Assembly: GCF_021869535.1 (NCBI RefSeq)
Contig: NW_026262701.1
Span: 46,875,278-46,939,277, forward strand
Length of the DNA stretch: 64,000 nt
Direction: 5' to 3'
Source: Mytilus californianus
Taxonomy: Eukaryota; Mollusca; Bivalvia; Mytilida; Mytilidae
A model generated the notes under the pieces. The model searched no databases. It saw only the letters and a list, made by a program, of their open reading frames with translations, and was not told the DNA's origin. Shown here in pieces: positions 11,816 to 24,055 of the stretch (the stretch's first letter is position 1; each line of letters starts with the position of its first letter). Made by a program: the position numbers and the translations under genes.

Positions 11816-12454
11816 ATACAATTTGTATTTACTTTCAATTCATAAATTATTTTTACCGGGCTTCCGTTTATGAAGTAAATAAATTATATTTTGTATCTAC
11901 CGTGCAAACAAGTTTTACGACTTCATGGATGCGTGTTTACTTCTTTCTGTTCTTTTCTGTTTACTTATAAGTGGATATTTTGATGATTTGGACTCCTAAA
12001 TAGACATCACATATCTTCACGTCTATCATTTTATATTTACTGACTGTAAAATGTTTTAGTTTTCTGACACATTTATGCCTTTTATATCGTTAAAAATGAC
12101 AAGCTCTAACTGAAAGCGGGTGATTTTTATATTTTTACAACAGAATTTTGTGGTAATAATTTTCTTTTTGTTGGACATTTGAGATCTAGAAAAAGCCGCT
12201 TAACTGTAAATAAGTCACGATTTTTTTTTTATTATTGTCATTAAATTGATGAGTGTTCTACTATCCAGTGTATATCTAACAGGACTTAAACCAAGTTTGG
12301 GTACAACCCTTTTTTTCCAAGTCGTGTATTTCTTCCATTTAAGGTAGCACAACAGTGTTTTCAGTGAGGGTATCCAAATTGCACATATGTTGACACCTTC
12401 GTTTATTCAAGAAACAGACAAAGATTTCCATTTTGTGCTTATTTTGTAGAAAAT

Positions 12455-12550
12455 ATAAAAAAGAAGATGTGATATGATTGCCAATGAGACAACTCTCCAC
12501 AAGAGACCAAATGACACGCCATAGTAGTTCAACCAATCGGGGAATGTTTA
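12455..12550 (-). repeat. Dispersed repeat R1, terminal fragment
   Basis: TATAAAAAAGAAGATGTGAT... to CAAGAGACCAAATGACA matches the terminus of the R1 copy at 55440. It lies 3' of the reverse-strand family X relic at 12799-14575, in the same orientation as in the 56-kb copy. Confidence 0.8.
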
Positions 12551-12798
12551 TTTGGGGCATACATCTATTTTTACTGCAGGTTTTGGCATATTTTAATCGA
12601 AATTACAGAAAAATGGAATGATGTTAGGAGATATAAAACAGAAAATGATAAATATTTTTAGCAAAAGATGAATTGGATCGGGGTTCTGTGTATTCACATT
12701 ATTTGTACAACTCTCCTTACTGATGGCAAAAAATGGAATTTCCGTGACCTAAATGGTTCGCGAAAATTAATATTTTTATATATATATAGTAATAATAT

Positions 12799-14575
12799 TT
12801 AGTTTGCTTTTAATTTACTGATAACAAAATCAATATTAGTACCAATAAAAACAGTATTTAATGATCTAATTACAGTGTTGAATTGGTAAACTTTTGGTAT
12901 AACTTTATTTAAAGGATCGATAAGTTTACCAGGATCGTTTCTACATTTCCGTGCACGGTAAACAGTATTGCCGTAAAAATGAGGATGTGCAATACCGTTT
13001 GAAATAAGTTTTCTACAGGTACAACCAAACTTCAAAACAAAATCTTTATATCTGTGGAAAAATTTAGTAAAGGTTTTAAGTAATTTGTGGTAACGAAATC
13101 CCTGGCTTAGTAACAGACACGGGCATATCGAACGAGTTGTGAAATATAAACACCGTAAGAGGGTGCCAAAGGAATATCCCCATTCAAAAAGGGAAAATTA
13201 ACAATAGGGAACGAAAAATCGTCCCTTTTGTCGTAAATTTTAGTGTGGAGTTTCCCGTGTAAACCGAAATATCTAGATCTAGGAAAGGACAGTTGTTACC
13301 GTTTAAATTTGATTTATTTAAAGTAAGTTCTTTTGGGTAAATTTCGGCAGTATATCGAGAAAATTCTTGATTATTTAACGAAAAAATATCATCAGGATAA
13401 CGGTAAGTGCTGTTGAATTTATCAATTAAATGCCATTTAGACGGGTCTTTACTGAGTTTGGTCATAAACTGTGATTCATAACAGTACAAAAACAAGTCAA
13501 TTAGTGCCCATAGGAATACCTACAACCTGTCGATAAACTTTGCTGCCGAAACGTACATAAATATTATCAAGGAGAACATTAATAGCTTCAATCATCTCAT
13601 CACACCTCCAGTAAGTATATCTAGCATATTTACCTTTCTCATTAGAGAAGAAGGCTTTAAATGAGTTGCAGCAAATATATTTGCATTCAGATTTACCAAA
13701 CGACCATTTAATTAAATAGTCAAGTTTTTGCTTGATAAGATTGTGTGGAAGTGTAGTGTAAAGAGTAGAAAAGTCAAAACTGTCAACAGAATCAAAAGGA
13801 CCATCAAAAGCACGTAATTTATCTAAAACATCCAAAGAATTTTTTACACTCCAAAAATAGTTAATTCCACTATTTTCATATATTTTATTACAATAGTTTA
13901 TGATAAGCTCTTAGATAGTATAGTTAAGGAACTTGTTAAAAGCACTGAAAGCTTAAGATTAGTTGTAGAACACTTACTAAAGGCCGAGATGAAACGATAT
14001 TTTACTGGTTTTTTGTGTAGTTTAGGTAACCAATACACAGTTAGGACCTTCAAATGTTCAGAAGAAGCCTTAAGCTGTGATGTGGTTATGATATGTTTGT
14101 TATCTATATGACTCTCTGTGGGGCGCATGGACTTGAATGTAGATGAATTTAAAATTTCATTCTTAAAAACGTCCGTGTAGTATTTACGACATACCACCAC
14201 CACATTGTTGGCTGCTTTGTCGGCCGGTACAAACACAAACCGCTTTGAAAGTTCTTGAAGTTTATTTCTTATTCTGGAAATAGGCGTATTATGTACTCTA
14301 TTATTTACTTCTAAATTATTTTCAAAATGTGATATTCTATTATCTACCACATTCATACATTTATTTAAATAAGAATCAACAGATTTTTTATCAGATTTTT
14401 CCCGTTTACACCAATTTTTACAAAGCGAGGAAAGAGCATCTTTGGTGACCTGACGACACTGTTTCCAATCTATTTTAGATGGAGGACGATATTTTGGTCC
14501 TTTTTCAAAATGTTTTAACCTCTCTGTCCTGGACGATATTGAGGTCCCCCGTAATAACAAAAGTTCCAGAAATTT
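12799..14575 (-). pseudogene. PLE-like family X reverse transcriptase relic, longest copy
   Basis: On the reverse strand, from the N-terminal side: 14560-13898 (KGPKYRPPSKIDW, FVFVPADKAANNVVVV, VYWLPKLHKKPVKYRFI); 13835-13497 (SFDFSTLYTTLPH, then YRQVVGIPMGTN); 13495-13184 (DLFLYCYESQFMTKL, then YPDDIFSLNN where the sister copy has YLDD); 13035-12799 (KFGCTCRKLISNGIAHPHFY to the end ISKLKAN). The order LYT...GIPMGTN...Y-x-DD...PFLDLDI is that of Penelope-like RTs, and no GIY-YIG nuclease is seen. Disabling changes include a 17-base loss just after GIPMGTN (about 13496), a frameshift near 13250, and an in-frame gap where the sister copy has LNERNLCITGKLL. The Leu-to-Pro change sits in the catalytic motif. 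Confidence 0.85.
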
Positions 14576-14599
14576 ATTTTGAATACATACTGAATTATA

Positions 14600-16425
14600 T
14601 AAAAATGAGTTTATATATGACTTTTATACGATCGAAGATTCTGTAACGAAAAGTTACTGTTGCTGTACCTAAATTGCACACTTGCTTCACTACACATATG
14701 TGATTATTGATGTTTTGTTTTAAATTTCCGCATTTTTAGATAAATATGGCAATATTATAGTCCTTGTTTGCTGTGCATTTTGTAAGAAATTGATGCCTGT
14801 GACGAATTTTATTTTCTCATTTTTAAAAGACGACTTTTGTGGACGTTTCCATGAATTTTCCTTTTTTAACTGGGGACTTTTATGTAAATCTTTTTTTATT
14901 TATAAGTGTCCGTTTTGTATATCAAGCTATATTGAAAGAAGTGCATACTGAATGACAAATGATAAAAATACGACTTGTTTACAATTCAATTCAATATTTT
15001 ATTTAAGTCTCATTTCTCAATGATATATAATACAACATTACATTTAGTGTAAAATATAGATATAAAATAGAGAGCCATTCTGAGAGACTATAACAGTGGC
15101 TATATTTACATGTAGTCTCTAAGAAAATTAATTAGGTTTCTATAGCTTTTGTAAAATGGGTGCTCGGTGCAATTTGGATACTGTGACGTGAAATTTGTCA
15201 TTTTAAAAGTTATATTAAGACAAATAAAAAAAAAGCACATTGAAGAAAAGATAAGGAAACAGGTAGACAAGAAACATTCTCAAAACAGTTGGATCATATA
15301 TATAAGATACTTGAAAGAGATTGTATCTTATCCAAATAAAAAAACTCTTAAAAATCGAAGGCTATATATTCTTATTATTGCCTATTCCTATCTTACATAT
15401 ACATTATATGGTAATTATATTGAGTGTAAAGTATCACGGAAGATAAAAGAAGTGCTCTACTTATTATAAGTTTGCGTGTGTTTTTAAACAGAGATTTTTT
15501 GAAGTAAAATATACCGAATGTCCCAACTTCATGTTGCCGTTTATGAGTATTGCTCTTCTTTTACCTAAAAGCTTTGAAGTATCCCGACTTCAAATTTAGC
15601 ATAAAAATAAATCAGAAGTCCTTTTTTTCAAAATATGACATAGCGGTCACTGTTAACAGCGTCATTTTTTTTTGGGGGGGGGGGGGGGGGGGGGTTGTGA
15701 TAATGGTATTTCAGTATTTAATCATTCTATTCAAATGTTTTTCCTTTTCAAAATTTAACTATTGTAATGCTGATTTCAGTTCGTCGATGCTCTCTGTTTT
15801 ACTGAAGTCTGATGAATGAGACATAGTCTGAAGTTTTGCATCGTTTAAAAGCCTGTTTTCACTTTTTCGTGCAAGTTGTTTTGGGGGTCAAAGTCATGAT
15901 TCTTTAAAGATTTTTGTGATTCGTGTTATCTATTCATCTTTTTTTTTCAAATGAAATTATGTTTTATTTTACTGCTCACATTTGAAGTAAAATAATGACA
16001 GAAATGTCCATTTCGATATAAAAAGAAATGAAGGTAAATAACCGTCACGGCATAGAAAACTTTCCGGAAAATTAAAAAAATATTTTTGCAAAAACTTTAC
16101 ACATAAGAAGGCAATTCTGCATAAAGTATTGTCAATATCAAAATGCCGTGACATAATAATTCATGATAACAAAAATTATAAACATATTTTTCTGACTTTA
16201 TTGATACAGTGGTGAAAGAAAAAAATGTGACTTACAACATATTAAGAGGGTTTAGATGGGGGTCCTTAATTTCTGTATTCTTTAATTTATAAGGGCATTT
16301 TTTCTTTGTTTTAAAAAAAACGATGATTCTGTACATTTTTCATGAATATGATTTTACTATTGACTTTTTCTGTAATATATTGAATCAGATTTCTTTGAGC
16401 TGTACATCATTCATTTATGTAATAA
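14600..16425. other. Noncoding stretch with a poly-G tract
   Basis: I see no gene. The frame at 15167-15469 (100 codons) is Lys/Ile/Tyr-rich with no recognisable domain. The poly-G run at 15674-15694 is listed separately. Confidence 0.45.
15674..15694 (+). repeat. 21-base poly-G homopolymer
   Basis: Twenty-one consecutive G follow a run of T. Length in an assembly is unreliable for such runs. It could form a G-quadruplex. Confidence 0.9.
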
Positions 16426-16427
16426 TA

Positions 16428-16660
16428 AAATTGAGAATGGAAATCGGGAATGTGTCAAAGAGACAACAACCCGACCAAAGAACAGAAAACAGTCCAAGGC
16501 CACCAATGGATCTTCAACACAGCGAGAAAATCCCGCATCTGGAGGCGGGCTTCAGCTGGCCCCTAAACAAAAATGTGTACTAGTTCAGTGAAAATGGACG
16601 CCACACTAAACTCCGAAACATATAAATGAACTAAATTTAAAAAAACATACAAGACTAACA
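16428..16660 (+). repeat. Dispersed repeat R2, forward copy
   Basis: It begins AATTGAGAATGGAAATCGGG and runs through GTCAAAGAGACAACAACCCG, CTTCAACACAGCGAGAAAAT, GGACGCCACACTAAACTCCG to AACATATAAATGAAC and AACATACAAGACTAACAAA. The stretch CTCCGAAACATATAAATGAA is intact here. The reverse copy at 49 kb is split at this point by a SINE. Confidence 0.9.
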
Positions 16661-16669
16661 AAGGCAAGA

Positions 16670-16830
16670 GGTATTTTATTACCTAATTCTTTTATTTTCC
16701 ACAATTATTCTTTAAACTTTAGCATCCGACAATTCTCTTTTCTTTAAATTATTTGCACATTTTTCTCTATTCATTATTTATTTTTGCCATCATTCTCTAT
16801 TCTGTAAACCCCATCCAGACCCTAATATAA
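16670..16830 (-). repeat. Degenerate minisatellite next to R2
   Basis: Units of about 33-38 bp built on TTTAGCATCC...ATTCTCTATTC resemble, in reverse orientation, the array at 57830-58010 and 58400-58600 (AGAATAGAGAAT...GGATGCTTAA). In both places the array touches an R2 copy. Confidence 0.65.
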
Positions 16831-16839
16831 TGTCACAGA

Positions 16840-18050
16840 TGCAATCAGGTGTAACCAAATAACAGTTGTTTACAGATATACGTAAGTTTATTCGTCTTTT
16901 CCTTAAGAAATGTATATATATAAATAAAATGTATATTTAAAATAACTGTTATATAAGAAATTAATAATATTACATCCTCGAGTATGTGATTTCAATGTTT
17001 GATAGATTCGATGGTTTCTTTAGCCAAAATGACAGAAATAATTGTGAAAAAAAACCTAGTGAGGGTCCATTGTATATTGTTGGTTAACAAATTACATGTA
17101 TATGTACTACTAAAGGAGGGCTGGTGATTACATGTACTACAAAACATCGTGCAATAAATGTCTATTAATTTGCATAAGTTAATTTATTACATACATAAAG
17201 ATTTACAGCTTTCGGTTTGATAAATTTTAATACGTACACAAAAAGGTAAGTCAAGTTTTCTTTATTCCCAAAATTCGAACTTTCATTTCAGCATGATAGT
17301 TCAAATCATCAAGTGCAAATGGTGATGCAACTTCACAAAATATACAACTAAAAATACATTGTATTTGAATTACAGTAAACATTATTCGGTCAAATTTATA
17401 TACTATTATGTTTTTCCCAGTTGAAGTATTGAATTACAAATTGAGCACGTTGTCGAAGATGAATACACACATTATTTAAATATGTATATTTTACTATGAA
17501 ATTCAAAAGATGTTTAAACATCAAGGCCATTTCATATTTACGACTAATTATGTTTACATCATTTTATTTTATTTAATGGCGTCGTATGTGATTACTCACA
17601 CAGAGTCGATCCTGTTGCTGGTTTCCGAGAATATCTTAAACCAGCTAGCCACATGACCGCTTTGAAACTACAAGGCTAAATCAATTAATCTCGTAGGAGA
17701 TACACAGACGTGCCCCTGGAATGGATCATCTTTTAAAACATCAGATACTGCAATGGTGTGAAATTTCTGCCATATCCTTTTTGACATTAATTTACAATTT
17801 ATGAATGATTCGTCCTTGAACGAAGAAGGACCAATGAAAGAACATTCGTCTTCAAACGATGTCAAAATGACATTTTTTGTTTTAATTCGACCACCCTCCG
17901 ATTGCGTATTACTTTGGCTTTAGCATTTATTTATATTTGTGATTGTTTGATGCAGATTAGAAATATTTTAACTAAGGAAACACAACCTTTGACAAAGGTA
18001 CAATTTGAATAATACTTTTCGATGTAGATCCACTTCGCCAACGGTCATAT
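16840..18050. other. Noncoding stretch, nothing recognised
   Basis: AT-rich sequence. The reverse frame 17668-17865 has acceptable composition but no recognised domain and no splice context. TCACACAGAGTCGATCCTGTTGCTGG at about 17595 weakly resembles repeat R7. Confidence 0.4.
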
Positions 18051-18059
18051 ATATCAAAA

Positions 18060-18345
18060 GCCGTACCAAAATCTTAAAATCAGTATTTGCTGCTTCTTCG
18101 TCAAACACGCGGCATTTGGGAGTAAGAGCAAAACCTGGTTGGATCGAAGTCAGAAAAATGTGTCCGGGTAGGAACATGTCTTCCTGCGGACTATTACCTT
18201 GTGAGCTAGCACGTTAAAAGTCTGACTCAGCGTGTCTGTCTAGTACAAAGCAGATTTCATATTGGTATCACATTTACATGTTCTCGTCCAGCTGAATATG
18301 AATTTAATTTGCGATGCATGGTACATTTAACATCCATGAAGACGG
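18060..18345 (+). repeat. SINE body, older copy
   Basis: It matches the body of the SINE at 49054-49413: GTATTTGCTGCTTCT, GGGAGTAAGAGCAA, ATGTGTCC, CTAGCACGTTAAAAGTC, CAGCGTGTCTGTCTAGTACA, and ACATGTTCTCGTCC. The tRNA-like head is too decayed to see box B. It is clearly older than the 49-kb copy. Confidence 0.75.
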
Positions 18346-18497
18346 CATTGATAGTCATGAGGCTAGCCTTCAATAATATTCATGAGATGAGACCGCGTTC
18401 AATGATGTGGTGTGGGTAATTAATATTTTGTAACAATAAAATAACTTTTTGCTGTAAATATCCAATATGGTTCTACTATTTATAGCAATATAAAATA

Positions 18498-19345
18498 TGG
18501 TATCATAGCACACGTGGAGAATCTCTTAGTTTGTCCAGCCGGCAATAGTTAATTTTGACTTTGTGATATACCGGGGTACTCCCCTCCCCCACCCTATGCT
18601 GAAAATCTCGTAAGGGTCTAGGGCATACGTGCTATAGGCCTTTTTAAAGGCAATGCCTACCTCTAGCTTTGGTATCATGGCCCCGTGGATAATCTCTTAG
18701 TTAAGCTAGCCAGCAATAGCCAATTTTGACATTGTGATATACTGGGGAACCCCCCTCCCTTTTAACCCTTTGCTGACAAACTCGTATGGGTCTAGGGCAT
18801 AAGTGCTATAGGCAATTGTAAAGGCAATGCCTACCTCTAGCTTTGGTATCATGACCCACATGGATAAATCTCTTAGTTTGGCCAGCCGACAATAGCCAAT
18901 TTTGACATTATGATATATTGGGGTATCCCCTCCCTTTTAATCCCTTGCTGACAAACTCGTACGGGTCTAGTGCATAAGTTCTAAGGCTATTTTACAGGCA
19001 ATGTCTACTTCTACCTTTGGTATCATGGCCCACGTGGATTATCTCTTAGTTTGGCTAGTTGGCAATATCCAATTTTGACATTGTGATATACCGGGATACC
19101 CCCCCTCCCTTTTAACCCTTTGATGACAAACTCGCCCGGGTCTATGGCATAAGTGCTATATGCCATTTTAAAGGCAATGCCTACCTCTACCTCTGGTATC
19201 ATGGCCCACGTGGAGAATCTCTTAGTTTGGCCAGCCGGCAATAGTTAATTTTGACTTTGTGATATACCAGGGTATTCCCCCTATCCTTTGCTGACAAACT
19301 CGTACAGGTCTAGGGCCATTTTAAAGGCAATGCCAATCTCTGAAT
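18498..19345 (+). repeat. Five-unit tandem array, period about 173 bp
   Basis: Units start at TGGTATCAT at 18498, 18670, 18844, 19018 and 19194, a spacing of 172-176 bp. Each carries AATCTCTTAGTTTG, CAATTTTGACATTGTGATAT, a C-rich run, and GACAAACTCGTACGGGTCTA. Units are about 85-90 percent alike by eye. Open frames in it are not conserved between units. Confidence 0.92.
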
Positions 19346-21191
19346 GGCAATAACCTGATTATGTTAAGACTCTATTTGATCTCCGTAGTTTTGAATAATG
19401 AAAGGTCATTGATAAAGTAACGGTTAGTTTTCATTTCTTCTGCTTTTATCTTTAATTGTAAAACTTTTTGTGTGTCTGGTCTGTTTAAAATGGAAGATAA
19501 ACTATCGCATTTACGATATGAAGTACTTTGAGATGGGACCATATTTTTAGACAGATATTTATAAGAACTGTTCTATTTAATTTGTCCGGGGGAATGTCCC
19601 GTTTTCAAGATGCAAAATTATGCACATTTCATGTCTTTCGTTCAATTTCTTTATTTATAGTAATCGTTAAATTTCTATATTCAATCATCCCTTTGTTTAT
19701 TGTTGTTTCAGTTTACATTATTTCACTAATTACAGAATTTAGATAGATCGTTTCTTGGTTCTTTGTTTATGGAAGCATTAACATTTTCTATTTACTTTCA
19801 TTTAAAATGTTGTTAAAAGACGCAGACCTTGCAGAAGACTATTAATTCCTTTTCAAAATTGATTAAGTAAACGCGGACCTCGAAGTAGACACCCATTGAC
19901 TTGCCTGTTTGAAACAGTATCAAATATAAACAAAAAACGTCATGTTATCATCGATAGTTTCTTACAAGACTTCATCGAACGGAAGTTATCTTATGAATAT
20001 TATTGATGGCTCATGAATATTATTGAAGGTTGGCCTCGTGAATATTAAAGCCGGCTGTTATGGACGGCTAGCTTCACACTAGTTGATCTTCATCATAATC
20101 AAAATAGCCGCTATTTGAATAAGATATGTAGCTAAGCAGCTAAATCTTTTTTGTAACGACTTTCCTCTAACTGAGACAACAGATGTCTGTGTCTTTTCTG
20201 AATTAGGTATTGTTGTATTATTTTGATTTTTTTTATCGACGTATCCCCTTCATCTCTTTTTAACAAAATTATTAAGAAGCGAATATTGATTTTACCAGCT
20301 AACGTCACCGTACCCGAATTGCACCCAGTACCCAAATTGCACCCATTTAGAAAAATAGCAGCGGAAATCTTACAAGTTTTCTTAGAGACTAACTATTTGT
20401 ATTTTCTATGCACGTCTTTCATGTAGTTTAACATATCTAAATATACACAAAACGTTCACAGTATATATAAACGGATGAAGTATTCACTGGAAAAAAGTAA
20501 AATCTACGGAAACGTCATCATGCGATGTCCACAAAAAGTCAACTTTAAAGAATGAGCAATCAAAATATGTTACAGGCATCCGTTTCTTAAAAAAATTATT
20601 TCAAGCATGGACTATTGTAAAATTGTTCTAAATATTTGGAGAAATAAAATAAAACATCAGTTTTTCGATTTGACGAACGTGAATTTAAGCATGGATGCAG
20701 TTTGGGTACTCCTCATTACAGAATCATGGATCGTTTGGAGGTCGGTTCAAACCCATTTTTCTATGATTCAGTATGAATTTGAAATTAAATTGGTGGAACT
20801 ATATAATAAATAAGGATACATCTACAAGATAAACACAGAATGAAAACTTTTGTCTGGATCATGAATAAACGTATGTGAAAAACCTGTCAAAATATGTACA
20901 ATTTGGGATCCTCATGTTAAATATCACTATGTTATTCTGATGTGGATCAAATATTTGCTCCTGGACTTTAAGTCAATCTATCATAATAAAAACACACAAA
21001 GAGTAAAATCAGTGTAATTAGTGTTTTTACAGTTTGTCACTTTATCAAGTTTATGTTGTATCACCACAGTGAAGGTAAGGGGACGATCCAGCGTTAATAA
21101 ACTTGATTGTTTAACCCTGTAACATATTTGGCTATTATGTGCCGAGCCAAGAGCTTGTAGTCTCGTGTTGGATTGTCGTCGTGTTACAAGT
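19346..21191. other. Noncoding stretch, nothing recognised
   Basis: I see no gene. GCTCATGAATATTATTGAAGG near 20010 is close to the reverse complement of 18360-18392, a weak inverted relation across the 173-bp array. The short repeat CCCGAATTGCACCCAGTACCC at about 20310 is local. Confidence 0.4.
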
Positions 21192-21416
21192 CTGGGCTGA
21201 TATGCATAAAACCACTTAAGTTAAGATATCCAATCGTAGTACTAATTTATCGTAGCCCATTTAGAAAACAATCTAATTAAAATATAGAACTCGGATTTCG
21301 TTATACGTATGTAGTATAACGAAATCCGAGTTCTATATTTTAATTAGATTGTGTAGAAAAATCACGTCCGTTTGAAACAAATCTTAACTTAAGTATTTTT
21401 TTGCATATCAGCCCAG
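21192..21416. mobile_element. MITE with outer TIRs and a perfect 36-bp central palindrome
   Basis: Outer ends are CTGGGCTGATATGCATAAAA ... CTTAAGTTAAGAT and its near complement ATCTTAACTTAAG ... TTGCATATCAGCCCAG. In the centre, 21270-21305 and 21315-21350 are exact reverse complements (36 of 36) around a 9-base loop, CGTATGTAG. No coding capacity. The core is far better matched than the outer arms. Confidence 0.85.
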
Positions 21417-21932
21417 TTTCATTTCTATAAACTTGTATTTGAGTGAATGGAAAGGGTAATTACATTCGAATGGCTGCTGTAGTCATAAATTGTATAGATT
21501 CCACTGTATATATTGGATTGTGATATACATATTTACCATAGAGACATACATGTGTAATGGCTACCTTTTTAGTTATTCTGTCAGAGTTAGTATAACAATA
21601 AGAAAGATATGCGATACAAATTCAGCTACCAAATATGACATTTGGATTTTAAGAAATCATCTTTCAAGATTTATTGAATTCGTCCGAATTATAGATCTAC
21701 CCCTCTTTTTTGCTGACATAATTAACGCATTTGGTTATAAATAAAATTGAGGCGTAGGGTTAACTTCAATGTGACAGCAATCCATCAACATAAAAACCAA
21801 AGGGATAACGTACAGTCTTGTACAAATGAAAACGAATGTCTAATATACAATATTACAATAAAAAATCTAGAAAATTTGTGAATTGATTTCTAAAATTAAT
21901 CAACGATCTGATATCAACACCAGCTTTCCTTA

Positions 21933-22171
21933 GGGAACAACCATTTAACTTCAAAGGGGGGGTTATGGTTTTTTATCTGAGTCAGAATTTTTTTTTTTTT
22001 TTTTTAGTTTTTCGACGCTATCAATCAAATTATTTTTTTCAAATCTGGATTCAGAATATTTTTTTTTTGTCATCTGCTTGGCCACAATATTTTTTTTCAT
22101 CAAATTGGGGATCAGAATAATTTTTTAGGAAAAAACCATACCCCCTCCTTTGAAGTCAAATGGTCGTTCCC
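21933..22171. mobile_element. Short TIR element with TTA target duplication
   Basis: Ends GGGAACAACCATTTAACTTC ... and ... GAAGTCAAATGGTCGTTCCC are inverted over about 45 bp. TTA lies directly outside both ends (21930-21932 and 22172-22174), as for PIF/Harbinger-type insertion. The interior is T-rich and noncoding, so the element is non-autonomous. Confidence 0.85.
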
Positions 22172-22174
22172 TTA

Positions 22175-22935
22175 ATGATAAATAAATATGACTTTAGACA
22201 ACCAGTACTGTTTATATTAGAAATTTAGTAATATACGCAATGATTAAAGTATGAGGTGGTACAATTAATAAGTTAACTTAATTTACAGAATTTTAACTCA
22301 GACCCGGAAGTTAGGGTAAATTATATGTAATACAATACTTATCTACCTTATCTAGGACAAATATCGACTGTTATTATGATTTACGATATATGAGATGTGT
22401 ATATAAGGTGATTTTTAAGGATGAGAAGGCATTATTGTTTGCACAATGCACTTCTTTGTTTGTCTACATTTGTTATTGTTCATGAAAAGTTTCAATTGAA
22501 ATATAGTAAACAAAAACGTTAAAGGCCACTTATTTTATTTTCCGTTACAATAGTAAAACTGAAGTTCATATCTGAAATTCAAAATTCTTTGAGGCAGCTG
22601 TGAACTTGGCAGTGGCATGAGGATCATATTTATGCCTGATAATTGAAAATTGGTATCAAGTCAGTTAAAAAAAATTGCTGAATTTCGATGCGTGTCCCTA
22701 AAAGAAAACCGTGCATAAAATTGTGTTTGTTTATGATTGATTCTGTTACCAAAGAGTCCTTGTCTTTAAACTGCTTATTACTGAACAGCTTAAAAGCTAA
22801 ATTGCAACCACAATGTTTAAACTACAAACATGACTGTCTCTTTTACAAACAAAAGGCAACAGGTAAAAATTTGTTGATTTTGTACTTACGAAAATGGCCA
22901 TGGTACTTGACTAATTAATATATAATCGATTATTA
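22175..22935. other. Noncoding stretch, nothing recognised
   Basis: AT-rich, with no splice-supported frame and no repeat shared with the rest of the window. Confidence 0.4.
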
Positions 22936-22938
22936 TTC

Positions 22939-23098
22939 AGTGGCGGATCCAACGGGGGGTCCGGGGGGTTGGAACCCCACTTTTTTGACGATCAATGCTT
23001 TTGAATGGGGACAAATGGTTGGAACCCCCCGACCCCCTCCCCTTTTATCCTGGGTTGGAACGCCCCTTTTAAAAATGGCTGGATCCGCCCCTGTTATT
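22939..23098. mobile_element. Small element bounded by CAGTGGCGGATCC / GGATCCGCCCCTG
   Basis: The ends are inverted over 13 bp with two mismatches. The interior holds two related G/C-rich stretches (GGTTGGAACCCC...). Flanks TTATTATT and TTATTGCA agree at only five of eight bases, so a hAT-type 8-bp duplication is possible but not proven. A partial relative is at 33703-33770. Confidence 0.65.
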
Positions 23099-23629
23099 GC
23101 ACCCACTTTTCGATAGAAACGGTTAAATCTCTCCGTATTGATAGTCAAATTGTGTAAAAAATCATTTACAGTGACAAGAGGTATATTTCAGGGATAATAG
23201 TGATTTATGTAAACTGAAATGAGTAATTTGGAGTTCATTGGCATAATATTATCAAAAAACCATGCATGGTGCCGTGTTTTAGGCTCAGTTCTTTGTCCTG
23301 TATACCTTGATGAAAATATGATATTGCTATTCCAAATGAAAGACCTTTTATTAAAGGGGCATTATCTGTCAAATTCATGTTCATTGAATTGACTAAAATT
23401 CTCATATTTGATTTATAACATACTTAAACGTATATCCAAATAATAAAAAGTCTAAAATAAACAATTTACAATCCATGGGCTCGATAATATGTATTATCAT
23501 TTTGTGTGTATATTAGTCTAGACGCCATCTAATTAACTATCGATGTGACTCCGGAAGACTGCCGACGGTCATATAACCCGATATAAACATAAATGTAGAT
23601 ATAAATAGATAGCGAACTCGTGCAATTGG

Positions 23630-24050
23630 ATTTATCTAGGTCTGTTTGATTTCATGTTATAGGTTAAACATATATGTTAATCATCGTATTTACCTGTATA
23701 AGAATGAGTTTTTGTGGATCAAATCAGCCAATCAAATGGTTTACCCTTGTTTCACTTTAATGTTGACATTCTTTTCCTTTTAACAACTGAACACGTATAA
23801 TTCATGCGAAACCCATCTCTAGCTAAGGGGTTAAATTGAAGGTCAAATGAATACGGATTCAATGAGGTCGAATTATTCACATGCAAGTGAATAGTTCATC
23901 AGCGATGTTTCTTAGCTTATTTTGACAAAATTGAACCAAACTGGCTGCTAAAAGCGAATTATCATTTCAATATTACACTTTCATTAATGATAGAACAAAC
24001 AAATCTTATTTTATTTTTTTGTTATATCTCGTAGCTAATGCCCCTTTAAA
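23630..24050 (+). repeat. Dispersed repeat R5, copy 2
   Basis: It is colinear with 1484-1925; this copy keeps the end GTAGCTAATGCCCCTTTAAAT. Noncoding. Confidence 0.7.
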
Positions 24051-24055
24051 TGTTT

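Noticed and set aside
12799-14575. A functional reverse transcriptase gene
   Set aside because: A 17-base deletion after GIPMGTN, further frameshifts and the YPDD catalytic change make it a relic.
17668-17865. Reverse frame of 65 codons with protein-like composition
   Set aside because: No family was recognised and no supporting splice sites are present, so it is too weak to call.
18350-20090. A single large element bounded by inverted ATGAATATTATTGAAGG pieces
   Set aside because: The match is only about 25 bases and imperfect, and no target duplication or second copy is visible.
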